Source: Chloroflexota bacterium
GTDB lineage: Bacteria > Chloroflexota > Limnocylindria > Limnocylindrales > CSP1-4
Direction: 5' to 3'
Assembly: GCA_021815005.1 (NCBI GenBank)
Contig: JAKAHL010000055.1
Coordinates: forward strand, 1-9,229
DNA: 9,229 nucleotides
Shown: positions 1 to 5,944 of the stretch, piece after piece
Position numbering within the stretch: the first letter of the stretch is position 1
Layout of the letters: each line of letters opens with the position of its first letter
The notes under the pieces: generated by a model
What the model saw: only the letters and a program-made list of their open reading frames with translations
What the model was told of the DNA's origin: nothing
Database searches by the model: none
Made by a program: the position numbers and the translations under genes

Positions 1-1
1 G

Positions 2-784
2 CCGGACGCGTGCGTGGACCTCGCCTACGCAGACCCGCCGTTCGCCACGGGCTCGGCGCGACGGCTGCGGTCTATCCGGCTCGGGGCGGGCGAGCGCCGC
101 CGGGCCGGCTTCCGCGGCGAGCCCACCGCCTACGAGGTCAGGAGCGACCTGGCCTACGAGGACTCGCTGCCGCTGGACGAGCACCTCGCGGCCTTGCGGC
201 TGCGGTTGGAGGCCGTCCACCGGGCCCTCGCGCCGCACGGCTCGCTCTACCTGCACGTGGACTGGCGCACCGCCCACCACGCGCGTCTTGCGCTGGACGA
301 GATCTTCGGTGCGGACCGCTTCCTCAACGAGATCGTCTGGGCGTACGACTACGGCGGCCGCGCGCCCGACCGCTGGCCGCGCAAGCACGACACGATCCTG
401 TGGTACGCCAAGGGCGACGCGTGGATCTTCGAGCGCGACGCCATCGACCGGATCCCGTACATGGCACCCGGGCTGGTGGGGCCGGAGAAGGCGTCCCGCG
501 GCAAGCTTCCCACCGACGTGTGGTGGATGACGATCGTGCCGCCGGGGTCGAGCGAGCGGACCGGCTACCCCACGCAGAAGCCGGTGCGGCTGCTCGAGCG
601 CATCGTGGCCGCGTCGAGCCGGCCGGGGGACCTGGTGCTGGACCCGTACGCGGGGAGCGGGACGACCGGTGTCGCGGCGGCCAGGCTCGGCCGGCGCTGG
701 CTGCTGGCGGACCGAAACGCGGAGGCGGTGGCGATCGCGCGCGGACGGCTGGCGAGCGAGGCGGGAGCGGGGGCCGAGCGGTGA
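2..784 (+). CDS. Site-specific DNA methyltransferase, beta-class (N6-adenine or N4-cytosine), 5'-truncated
   Basis: Transfers a methyl group from S-adenosylmethionine to an exocyclic amino group of adenine or cytosine in DNA. The catalytic motif IV DPPF lies at 32-43, very near the left edge. The SAM-binding motif I (DPYAGSGTT) comes late, at 641-667, just after the TQKP element typical of this group. This IV-before-I order defines the beta class. The middle, rich in Trp and Tyr (about 340-540), is the likely target-recognition region. The frame is open to the left edge, and the residues before DPPF (PDACVDLAYA) match the usual lead-in to this motif, so the GTG at 14 is probably internal and the true start is outside the window. 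No restriction endonuclease is visible here; one upstream cannot be excluded. Recognition sequence unknown. Its TGA overlaps the next gene's GTG. Family confident; base specificity not. Confidence 0.9.
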   Translation, partial: PDACVDLAYADPPFATGSARRLRSIRLGAGERRRAGFRGEPTAYEVRSDLAYEDSLPLDEHLAALRLRLEAVHRALAPHGSLYLHVDWRTAHHARLALDEIFGADRFLNEIVWAYDYGGRAPDRWPRKHDTILWYAKGDAWIFERDAIDRIPYMAPGLVGPEKASRGKLPTDVWWMTIVPPGSSERTGYPTQKPVRLLERIVAASSRPGDLVLDPYAGSGTTGVAAARLGRRWLLADRNAEAVAIARGRLASEAGAGAER

Positions 785-1566
785 TCGAGGCCGTGACGCT
801 GGACTTCGGCAACACGCTCGTGCCCGTGCCCGGGACGGCGCTGCGCGAGGTGGTCGCGATCACCGCGCGGGCCATGGCCGAGCGCCTCGGGCCGTTCGAC
901 CCCGGCCGCGTCCTCGGCGTGTGGGCCGAGGAGCGCGACCGGCAGTTCCGCGAGGAGGTGCCGCAGTTCCGCGAGGTGGACATGGCGCAGCGGATCGTCC
1001 GCATCCTCGCCCGCCTCCGGGGGATGCCGGCCCCGCCCGAGGACGCCCGCTGGGACGACGCCGACGCGGCGGCGCTGAGCGACCCGGCCGAGGCGGCCTG
1101 GGCCGTGGACGTGTACTCGGGGGCGTTCGTCGCGGCGCTGCCCGCCGCACCCGGCGCCGGCGAGGTCATCGCGCGGCTGGCCCTCGACCGGCGGGTGGCC
1201 GTCCTGTCCAACTGGCCGCTCGCCGCCACCATCGACCGCTACTGCGAGGCCAACGGCTGGACCCCGCACCTCGCCGCCATCGTCGTGAGCCAGCGGGTGG
1301 GGACCATCAAGCCGCATCCCGCGATCTTCGCGGCCGCCCAGGAAGCGCTCGGCGGCCCGCCGCCGGACCGGATCCTGCACGTCGGGGACGACTGGGCAGC
1401 CGACGTCGTCGGGGCGAAGCGGGCGGGCTGGCGGGCGGCCTGGCTGGCGAGCCGCCCGGAGGATTCGCCGCTGCCCGGCAGCGAGCGGGACGAGTCGGTG
1501 GAGGCGGACGCGGTGGTCGCGTCGATCTCGGAGGTGCCGGCCGTGGTGGCCGCGCTCGACGCCTAG
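781..1566 (+). CDS. HAD-family hydrolase (subfamily IA-like), variant motif I
   Basis: A 261-residue haloacid dehalogenase-superfamily protein, probably a cytosolic phosphatase or related hydrolase of unknown substrate. All four motifs can be placed. Motif I is DFGNT with nucleophile D8. Motif II is the Ser in VLSNW (S143). Motif III is the Lys in GTIKPHP (K177). Motif IV is GDDWAAD (D203, D204, D208). The helical cap lies between motifs I and II, as in subfamily IA. In motif I the usual second aspartate (DxD), the general acid in phosphatases, is glycine (G10). Such replacements occur in several HAD branches, so activity cannot be assumed. I chose the GTG at 781 because it gives a normal HAD N-terminus (MIEAVTLDFGNT) and overlaps the preceding TGA as GTGA, implying translational coupling with the methyltransferase. 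The same frame is open further upstream, but that part is a shadow of the methyltransferase. Confidence 0.88.
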   Translation: MIEAVTLDFGNTLVPVPGTALREVVAITARAMAERLGPFDPGRVLGVWAEERDRQFREEVPQFREVDMAQRIVRILARLRGMPAPPEDARWDDADAAALSDPAEAAWAVDVYSGAFVAALPAAPGAGEVIARLALDRRVAVLSNWPLAATIDRYCEANGWTPHLAAIVVSQRVGTIKPHPAIFAAAQEALGGPPPDRILHVGDDWAADVVGAKRAGWRAAWLASRPEDSPLPGSERDESVEADAVVASISEVPAVVAALDA

Positions 1567-1592
1567 GCCGCCGGGCGGTGGCCGCGCCCACG

Positions 1593-1598
1593 TACACT
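1593..1598 (+). promoter_or_regulatory. Candidate -10 box (TACACT) for leaderless transcript
   Basis: TACACT fits the TAnnnT -10 consensus and stands out in very GC-rich flanks. It ends 6 nt before the GTG at 1605, so transcription would begin at or next to the start codon, giving a leaderless mRNA. No Shine-Dalgarno sequence precedes that GTG, which agrees. No clear -35 is seen. Inferred from sequence only. Confidence 0.55.
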
Positions 1599-1604
1599 CG
1601 GGGC

Positions 1605-1979
1605 GTGGAGACTCGCGACCGCCTGGCCAACCTCGGTCTGCTCGGCGCCGCCCTGGTCTCCTGGGCCCTGGTTGGGGTCGTCGTCACCACCCGGGACCCG
1701 TACGCGGACCTGTCGAGCGGCTACGTGGGGGCGGTGCTCATCGGCCTCGCCGTCGGCCTGACCGCTGCGCCGCTGGCCTGGCTGGTGGCCTTCGCCCGTC
1801 ACCGGCGGATCGCCTACAACGGCGACTGGTTCCGCGCCGTGCGCCGCGGTGCCTGGATCGGCCTGTTCTGCGCTGTCATCGTCGTCCTGCGGCTGGTGGC
1901 CGCGTTCCAGTTCCCGATCGTCCTGTTCCTCGCCGCCATCTTCGTCGTGGCGGAGCTCACCCTCTCCGCCGAGCGTTAG
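1605..1979 (+). CDS. Small four-helix membrane protein of unknown function
   Basis: A 124-residue protein with four predicted membrane segments, at about residues 10-28, 40-63, 83-100 and 102-120. A basic loop (RHRR, then RAVRR) lies between segments 2 and 3 and suggests that side faces the cytoplasm. R96 falls inside or at the edge of the third helix. There is no signal peptide cleavage site, catalytic motif or cofactor motif. I chose the GTG at 1605 because it follows a -10-like box by 6 nt and removes a non-hydrophobic upstream extension that overlaps the HAD gene. The stop codon TAG is embedded in the ribosome-binding site of the next gene, so the two are probably co-transcribed and coupled. 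Small proteins of this layout are widespread and uncharacterised. I do not assign a function. Confidence 0.75.
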   Translation: METRDRLANLGLLGAALVSWALVGVVVTTRDPYADLSSGYVGAVLIGLAVGLTAAPLAWLVAFARHRRIAYNGDWFRAVRRGAWIGLFCAVIVVLRLVAAFQFPIVLFLAAIFVVAELTLSAER

Positions 1980-1982
1980 GAG
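1979..1982 (+). promoter_or_regulatory. Shine-Dalgarno (GGAG) overlapping upstream stop codon
   Basis: GGAG begins with the last base of the TAG ending the membrane-protein gene and lies 6 nt before the ATG at 1989. It fixes that start and suggests termination-reinitiation coupling between the two genes. Confidence 0.7.
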
Positions 1983-1988
1983 CCACCC

Positions 1989-3215
1989 ATGGCCGACCCC
2001 GCCCCGCTGACCTCGTTCACCCCCGCCGCGCCCTTCGCGGACGTCAAGGCCCGGGCCGCTGCCGCCATCGAGGCGGCGAGGGAGGAGCTGCTGGACCTGT
2101 CGCACCGCATCCACGCGAATCCCGAGCCGGCCTTCGAGGAACGGTACGCGTCCGGCTCCGTGGCGGAGGTCATCTCGCGGCACGGCTATGCGGTTGAGAT
2201 GGGCCCCGGCAGCCTCGCGACGGCAGTCCGGGGACGTCTGACGGGCGGCAGGGGACCGGACGGGCCGCGGATCGCGGTGCTCGCGGAGTACGACGCGCTG
2301 CCCGGCCTCGGCCACGGCTGCGGCCACAACACGATGGCGGCGTCCGGCGTGGGCGCGGCGCTTGCCCTGGCCGCGGTTCGCGACGCATGGGCGGGCGAGG
2401 TGGTCTTCCTGGGCACTCCGGCGGAGGAGCGGGGGAGCGGCAAGGAGATCATGCTCAGGGACGGGCTGTTCGAGGGCGTGGACGCCGCGCTGCTCTACCA
2501 CCCGTGCGACCGCAACCACGTGGAGACCCGGCCGCTGGCGAGCGAGGACGCGGTGGTCACGTTCACGGGCGTCGCCTCGCACGCGGCGAGCGACCCGTGG
2601 ATGGGCAAGAACGCGCTCGACGCGATGATCGCCCTGTTCGTCAGCGTGGGCCTCTGGCGCCAGCAGCTGCCGACGCACTGCCGCGTCCACGGCGTCATCT
2701 CGGAGGGCGGCACGGCCGCCAACATCATCCCGAGCCGCACCAAGGCCTGGTTCATGATCCGCTCGGCGGACCAGGAGTTCTACGACGCCAAGATGAAGCC
2801 GCGGTTCACGGCGCTGTGCGAGGCGGCGGCGAAGGCGGCCGACGTCGAGGTCACGGTCGAGTACAGCGGCTACGCGAGCACGATGAAGCACAACCGCGTC
2901 CTCGCCGACCTGTGGGTGAAGAACGGCGAGGCCTACGGCATCGTCGACCAGGGGCCGGACCCCACCTCGGGCTCGACCGACATGGCGAATGTGTCCTGGG
3001 CGGTGCCGGCCATCCACCCCGACCTCGCGATCAGCGACACGCCGGTGCCGGGCCACACGGTGGAGTTCCTCCAGGCGGCGTGCTCCCCGCACGGAGACCG
3101 GACGACGCTGCTGGCGGCGACGCTCGTCGCGCAGACCGCGCTGGACCTGCTGCTCGACCCGGCGACCTCGGCGGCGGCCTGGCGAGAGTTCCGGGGGGAG
3201 GAGGGGAGGGCGTAG
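1989..3215 (+). CDS. M20-family metal-dependent amidohydrolase (AbgB/HipO-like)
   Basis: A 408-residue cytosolic amidase/aminoacylase of the M20D group, whose members hydrolyse N-acyl or aminobenzoyl amino acids with a two-metal centre. Ligand motifs occur in the expected order: HGCGH at residues 109-113, a Glu pair (E146-E147) in the PAEE motif, H171 in YHPC, and a C-terminal His (H356) in VPGHTVEF. H198 in GVASHAA lies at the start of the inserted dimerisation (lid) domain, which runs to about residue 310. The N-terminal LSHRIHANPEPAFEE is the classic M20D opening. Length is normal and there is no signal peptide. The ATG at 1989 is set by the GGAG 6 nt upstream. The protein resembles the p-aminobenzoyl-glutamate hydrolase subunit B branch more than IAA-amino-acid hydrolases, but the substrate cannot be fixed. 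The following GNAT gene starts 4 nt after the stop. Confidence 0.92.
   Translation: MADPAPLTSFTPAAPFADVKARAAAAIEAAREELLDLSHRIHANPEPAFEERYASGSVAEVISRHGYAVEMGPGSLATAVRGRLTGGRGPDGPRIAVLAEYDALPGLGHGCGHNTMAASGVGAALALAAVRDAWAGEVVFLGTPAEERGSGKEIMLRDGLFEGVDAALLYHPCDRNHVETRPLASEDAVVTFTGVASHAASDPWMGKNALDAMIALFVSVGLWRQQLPTHCRVHGVISEGGTAANIIPSRTKAWFMIRSADQEFYDAKMKPRFTALCEAAAKAADVEVTVEYSGYASTMKHNRVLADLWVKNGEAYGIVDQGPDPTSGSTDMANVSWAVPAIHPDLAISDTPVPGHTVEFLQAACSPHGDRTTLLAATLVAQTALDLLLDPATSAAAWREFRGEEGRA
3193..3210 (+). promoter_or_regulatory. Extended purine-rich ribosome-binding site for the GNAT gene
   Basis: An 18-nt all-purine run contains repeated GGAGG/GGGAGG elements inside the last codons of the amidohydrolase gene. 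The last element ends 9 nt before the GTG at 3220. It decides that start and encodes the RGEEGR tail of the upstream protein at the same time. Confidence 0.6.
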
Positions 3216-3219
3216 CGGC

Positions 3220-3726
3220 GTGGGTCCGGGAACGGCGCCGCTGGTGTTTCGGCGGCCGGTCGAGGCCGACCACCGGAGGCTGGTCGCGGTCGTCAACCAC
3301 TGGTGGGGAGGCCGCCAGCTCGCCCACCTGCTGCCGCGCCTGTGGCTGCAGTTCTTCACGGGCACGTCGTGGATCGCCGAGACGGCCGACGGTGCTCTGG
3401 CCGGGTTCCTGATCGGCTTCGTGAGCCCGGACGACCTGACGGTCGGCTACGTCCACATGATCGCGACCAGCCCGAACCACCGGAGGCGAGGGCTCGGCCG
3501 CGAGCTCTACCAGCGCTTCTTCGACGACGTGGCCGCCCGGGGGGTGCACGAGGTCCGGGCGATCACCTGGGCCGGCAACCGGGTCTCGATCGGCTTCCAC
3601 ACCTCGATCGGCTTCCGCGTGGACGACGGGCCGGGCACACGGTGGCTCTACGGCACGACGGCCTACCCGGACTACGAGGGCGACGGGCGCGACATGGTGG
3701 TGTTCAGGCGCCGATTCGTCGGGTAG
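3220..3726 (+). CDS. GNAT-family N-acetyltransferase
   Basis: A 168-residue single-domain GNAT protein that would transfer an acyl group from acyl-CoA to an amine. Motif A, which binds the pyrophosphate of CoA, is RRRGLGRELY at about residues 88-97, preceded by the strand VHMIATSP. The later NRVSIGFHTSIGF segment is the usual motif B, where Asn and Phe pack near the thioester. The N-terminal FRRPVEADHRRL and the NHWWGG sequence, with the C-terminal DYEGDGRDMVVF, resemble a recurring group of uncharacterised bacterial GNATs, so the substrate is unknown. The GTG at 3220 follows a strong purine-rich RBS and lies 4 nt after the amidohydrolase stop, making co-translation likely. An amide hydrolase followed by an acetyltransferase could act on the same amine, but that is only inference. 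Confidence 0.87.
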   Translation: MGPGTAPLVFRRPVEADHRRLVAVVNHWWGGRQLAHLLPRLWLQFFTGTSWIAETADGALAGFLIGFVSPDDLTVGYVHMIATSPNHRRRGLGRELYQRFFDDVAARGVHEVRAITWAGNRVSIGFHTSIGFRVDDGPGTRWLYGTTAYPDYEGDGRDMVVFRRRFVG

Positions 3727-3766
3727 GACCACACCGCCCCTGAGCCGCCCCGGCCGGGTCGCCTGC

Positions 3767-3794
3767 GCCGCGCCCTCTGCCGCGCCCTCTGCCG
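3767..3794. repeat. 12-bp tandem repeat, about 2.3 copies
   Basis: The unit GCCGCGCCCTCT occurs twice back to back (3767-3778 and 3779-3790), followed by a third partial GCCG. The copies are identical. The repeat lies upstream of the candidate promoter of the ureohydrolase gene. It could be a slippage product or a tandem protein-binding site. Confidence 0.7.
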
Positions 3795-3836
3795 GCGCAC
3801 GGCCGCAACACCTCTCCCCGGAACGCTGCGACCGGG

Positions 3837-3842
3837 TACCAT
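3837..3842 (+). promoter_or_regulatory. Candidate -10 box (TACCAT) for the ureohydrolase gene
   Basis: TACCAT matches TAnnnT and is one of the few AT-containing hexamers in the gap. Initiation 6-7 nt downstream would give a 5' leader of about 110 nt before the GTG at 3959. No recognisable -35 lies at the usual spacing, so this is moderate evidence only. Confidence 0.4.
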
Positions 3843-3907
3843 GCTGCGCGGCGCGCCCCGCTGGACGGAGACCCGAACCGGCGGCGCCCACGAACGAGGC
3901 GGTGAAC

Positions 3908-3936
3908 GGTCCCGGGCGTGATGCCCCGGTGTGACC
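3908..3936 (+). promoter_or_regulatory. Leader stem-loop upstream of the ureohydrolase
   Basis: CCGGGC (3912-3917) pairs with GCCCCGG (3923-3929) with one bulged C around the loop GTGAT. An outer GGTC (3908-3911) pairs with GACC (3933-3936). No U-run follows, so it is not an intrinsic terminator. It lies 5 nt upstream of the SD-containing hairpin. It does not match any riboswitch class I can recall well enough to name. Confidence 0.4.
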
Positions 3937-3941
3937 AGCCA

Positions 3942-3953
3942 CCTCCCCGGAGG
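3942..3953 (+). promoter_or_regulatory. Shine-Dalgarno sequence that can be sequestered in its own hairpin
   Basis: GGAGG at 3949-3953 is a strong SD placed 5 nt before the GTG at 3959 and fixes that start. Immediately upstream is CCTCC (3942-3946), its exact complement. Pairing CCTC with GAGG around a four-base loop would hide the SD, a layout used in translational control. It may also be a chance result of high GC content. Confidence 0.5.
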
Positions 3954-3958
3954 ACATC

Positions 3959-5029
3959 GTGGCCGAGCGTTCCGAGCGTGCCCCCCAGAGCGAGTTCGCC
4001 GTCAAGAACGGCTGGAACCGCGAGTACGAGACCTTCGACGATTTCGACTTGCCGACGTACGTCGGCCTGCCGACCTTCATGCGGCTGCCCTGGGTGCCGG
4101 ACGCCGCCGAACTGCGCGCCCGAGAGGTGGACATCGCCATCGTGGGGGCGCCGTTCGACGACGCGGTCAGCCACCGCCCGGGCGCCCGCTTCGGCCCGCG
4201 AGCGATTCGCGAGGCGCAGTACACCTCGGGGTCCATCCACTCCCTGCAGCTGGGTGTCGAGCCGTTCGAGATCCTCAAGGTGGTGGACGCCGGCGACGCG
4301 AACGTGGTGCCCGCGTGGGTCGACCGCGCCCACGCGGTCATCTACCGCAAGGTCCGCGAGGTGGCGGCCACCGGCGCGATCCCGATCGTGCTGGGCGGCG
4401 ACCACTCGATCACCTGGCCGAGCGCCACGGCGGTGGCCGAGGTGCGCCGTCCCGGCAGCATCGGCATCGTCCACTTCGACGCCCACGCGGACACCGCCAA
4501 CGAGGACTGGGGCGTGCTCGCGGGGCACGGGACGCCGATGCGCCGCCTGATCGAGTCGGGCGCCGTCAAGGGGTCCAACTTCGTGCAGGTGGGTTTGCGC
4601 GGCTACTGGCCCCCGGTCGAGACGTTCGCGTGGATGAAGGAGCACGGGCTGCGCTGGCACCTCATGCGCGAGGTGGAGGAGCGGGGCGCCGAGGCTGTCA
4701 TCGACGACGCCATCGCCGAGGCGCTCGACGGGCCCGACGCGATCTACATCAGCGTGGACATCGACGTCATCGACCCGGGCAGCGCCCCGGGCACCGGCAC
4801 GCCCGAGCCGGGCGGCTTCCTGCCGCGCGAGATCCTGCGGGCCGTCCGGCGGATCGCGGGGCAGGTGGAGATCGCCGCGATGGACATCGTCGAGGTGGCG
4901 CCGCCGTACGACCACGCGGACGTGACCGCCATGGCCGCCAACCGCATCGCGCTGGAGTTCATCAGCGCCCTCGCGAAGAAGCGGCTGGACGGCCATCCCG
5001 TCCGCTTCACGCCGGCGGGGGACCGGTGA
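3959..5029 (+). CDS. Agmatinase/ureohydrolase-family amidinohydrolase
   Basis: A 356-residue binuclear metal enzyme of the arginase-agmatinase family, which removes urea from a guanidino group. All canonical ligands are present: H149 in GGDHS, D174, H176 and D178 in HFDAHAD, and D267 and D269 in SVDIDVID. E283 in TPEPGG is the conserved Glu near the substrate. The N-terminal GLPTFMRLP and the RPGARFGPRAIR segment at residues 75-86 are typical of agmatinase, guanidinobutyrase and proclavaminate amidinohydrolase branches rather than true arginases. Substrate-contacting loops differ among these, so agmatine, guanidinobutyrate, guanidinopropionate or free guanidine all remain possible. The GTG start follows GGAGG by 5 nt. 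It probably has its own promoter and a foldable leader. The stop overlaps a 30-codon ORF as GTGA, and a methyltransferase gene follows 85 nt later. Family call firm; substrate open. Confidence 0.93.
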   Translation: MAERSERAPQSEFAVKNGWNREYETFDDFDLPTYVGLPTFMRLPWVPDAAELRAREVDIAIVGAPFDDAVSHRPGARFGPRAIREAQYTSGSIHSLQLGVEPFEILKVVDAGDANVVPAWVDRAHAVIYRKVREVAATGAIPIVLGGDHSITWPSATAVAEVRRPGSIGIVHFDAHADTANEDWGVLAGHGTPMRRLIESGAVKGSNFVQVGLRGYWPPVETFAWMKEHGLRWHLMREVEERGAEAVIDDAIAEALDGPDAIYISVDIDVIDPGSAPGTGTPEPGGFLPREILRAVRRIAGQVEIAAMDIVEVAPPYDHADVTAMAANRIALEFISALAKKRLDGHPVRFTPAGDR

Positions 5030-5118
5030 CCCGGCGGCGGCCGGCCACCGCGGCGCCGACCCAAGACGCCACCGACGGCCTGCGCGGCCGACACGGGGGC
5101 GCGACGGCCAGCGGATGA
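5026..5118 (+). CDS. Doubtful 30-codon ORF bridging two genes by 4-nt overlaps
   Basis: A GTG at 5026 overlaps the ureohydrolase TGA (GTGA), and its own TGA overlaps the ATG of the next gene (ATGA). The predicted 30-residue peptide starts MTRRRPATAAPTQD, is rich in Arg, Ala, Thr and Gly, and has no recognisable domain or membrane segment. The double overlap is what a coupled operon gene would show, and the ORF fills the gap almost exactly. It has no Shine-Dalgarno sequence of its own, and open frames are easy to get at this GC content. It may be a coupling peptide or nothing at all. Confidence 0.25.
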   Translation: MTRRRPATAAPTQDATDGLRGRHGGATASG

Positions 5119-5903
5119 GCCACGCCCCCGAGCGCGCGGCCGACGCCCTGGCCCGCCTGTACGACCTTGACCTCGCGACCGACCCGGGCGACCTGGACCT
5201 GTACCTCGCCCTGGCGGCGCGGACGGGAGGCCCGCTGCTGGAGCTGGCGGTGGGCACCGGCCGGGTCGCCGTGCCGCTGGCGGCGAGCGGCCTGCGGGTC
5301 ACCGGCGTGGACCTCGACCCGGCGATGCTCGCCCGCGCCCGCGCCGCCGGGGACGCCGCGGGACGCGCGACCGCCCGCCGCCTCCGGCTGGTGGAGGGCG
5401 ATGCCCGCACGATCCGGCTCGACGACGCGGGCGCGTACCGGCTGGCGGCCATCCCGCTCAACTCGATCTTCCTGATGGGTCGCAGGGCGGACCAGGCAGC
5501 AGCCGTGCGGACCCTGGCGGATCACCTCGCTCCCGGCGGCCTGGCGGTGGTCGACGTCTGGCTCCCCGATGCCGACGACCTCTCGAGGTACGACGGCCGG
5601 CTCGTCTTGGAGTGGGTCCGCGAGGACCCGGCCACCGGCCACACCGTCACCAAGACCGGCGCCGCGGAGTTCGATGCGGCCATCGGAGCCGTGAGCCTGA
5701 CCACGATCTTCGAGACCGGCCTGCCCGGTGAGCCGCCTGCCCGCTGGGTGCGCACCGACCGCCTCCGCCTGGTGGGCCCGGACGAGCTGGCGGCGTTCGC
5801 CGAGGGCGCCGGCCTGGTGGTGGAGGAGCTCGCCGGCGGGTACGACCTCGAGGCGCTCGGCCCCGGTGCCGAGCGCGCCGTGCTGGTGGCCCGCAAGCCC
5901 TAG
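5115..5903 (+). CDS. Class I SAM-dependent methyltransferase, substrate unknown
   Basis: A 262-residue Rossmann-fold methyltransferase, probably acting on a small molecule. Motif I is LLELAVGTGRVAVPLA, with the acidic E43 and glycines G47 and G49. The next strand ends in the ribose-binding acid D66 (VTGVDLDPAML), and motif III carries EGDA with D96. The segment AAIPLNSIFLMG, followed by a helix and LAPGGLAVVDVW, is the motif IV and post-motif layout of small-molecule methyltransferases. The C-terminal half is a beta-rich cap containing LVGPDELAAFAEGAGL. The ATG at 5115 is the only good start: no in-frame ATG, GTG or TTG occurs in the preceding 85 nt. No clear Shine-Dalgarno is seen, so translation may depend on coupling from the short ORF ending at 5118 or on the upstream gene. 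It lacks any marker for a known product such as ubiquinone or a tRNA base. Confidence 0.87.
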   Translation: MSHAPERAADALARLYDLDLATDPGDLDLYLALAARTGGPLLELAVGTGRVAVPLAASGLRVTGVDLDPAMLARARAAGDAAGRATARRLRLVEGDARTIRLDDAGAYRLAAIPLNSIFLMGRRADQAAAVRTLADHLAPGGLAVVDVWLPDADDLSRYDGRLVLEWVREDPATGHTVTKTGAAEFDAAIGAVSLTTIFETGLPGEPPARWVRTDRLRLVGPDELAAFAEGAGLVVEELAGGYDLEALGPGAERAVLVARKP

Positions 5904-5944
5904 GCGGGGCGGCGTCGGCAGGGCCCGGGCAGCGCGAGCCCCCA

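Larger units (their letters stand above)
3727..3958 (+). other. Largest intergenic region: repeat, candidate promoter and structured leader
   Basis: A 232-nt stretch between the GNAT and the ureohydrolase without a convincing gene. The first part holds the palindrome CCCGGCCGGG, without a following T-run, and a 12-bp tandem repeat. The middle holds a -10-like TACCAT. The remaining roughly 110 nt would be the mRNA leader, with a stem-loop and a self-complementary Shine-Dalgarno sequence. A long minus-strand frame crosses the region, but it is a GC-driven shadow. Confidence 0.6.

Noticed and set aside
10..780. Open frame extending the HAD gene upstream across the methyltransferase.
   Set aside because: Its translation is low-complexity Arg/Ala/Gly-rich and overlaps a gene with clear methyltransferase motifs; the HAD fold begins exactly at the GTG at 781.
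1563..3365. Very long minus-strand reading frame opposite the membrane protein, amidohydrolase and part of the GNAT; similar ones at 3031-4341, 3704-5461 and 5007-7073.
   Set aside because: They are antisense to well-identified genes, give Arg/Gly/Pro/His-rich protein without domains, and long open antisense frames are expected in DNA this GC-rich.
3750..3765. GC palindrome CCCGGCCGGG after the GNAT gene, considered as an intrinsic terminator.
   Set aside because: No loop of workable size and no T-run follows.
3849..3911. ACGG/ACGA tetranucleotides in the leader, considered as guanidine-II (mini-ykkC) hairpin loops.
   Set aside because: The bases flanking each tetranucleotide are not complementary, so the required paired hairpins do not form; no match to the guanidine-I or guanidine-III cores either.
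3841..3921. A 26-codon ATG ORF in the ureohydrolase leader, ending in the loop of the leader hairpin, considered as an upstream regulatory ORF.
   Set aside because: Its ATG overlaps the candidate -10 box, so it would not be transcribed from that promoter, and it has no Shine-Dalgarno sequence.
5921..5942. GGGC/GCCC inverted repeat between the methyltransferase and the CpaE-like gene, considered as a terminator or operator.
   Set aside because: Only four pairs, no T-run, and such pairs are expected by chance at this composition.
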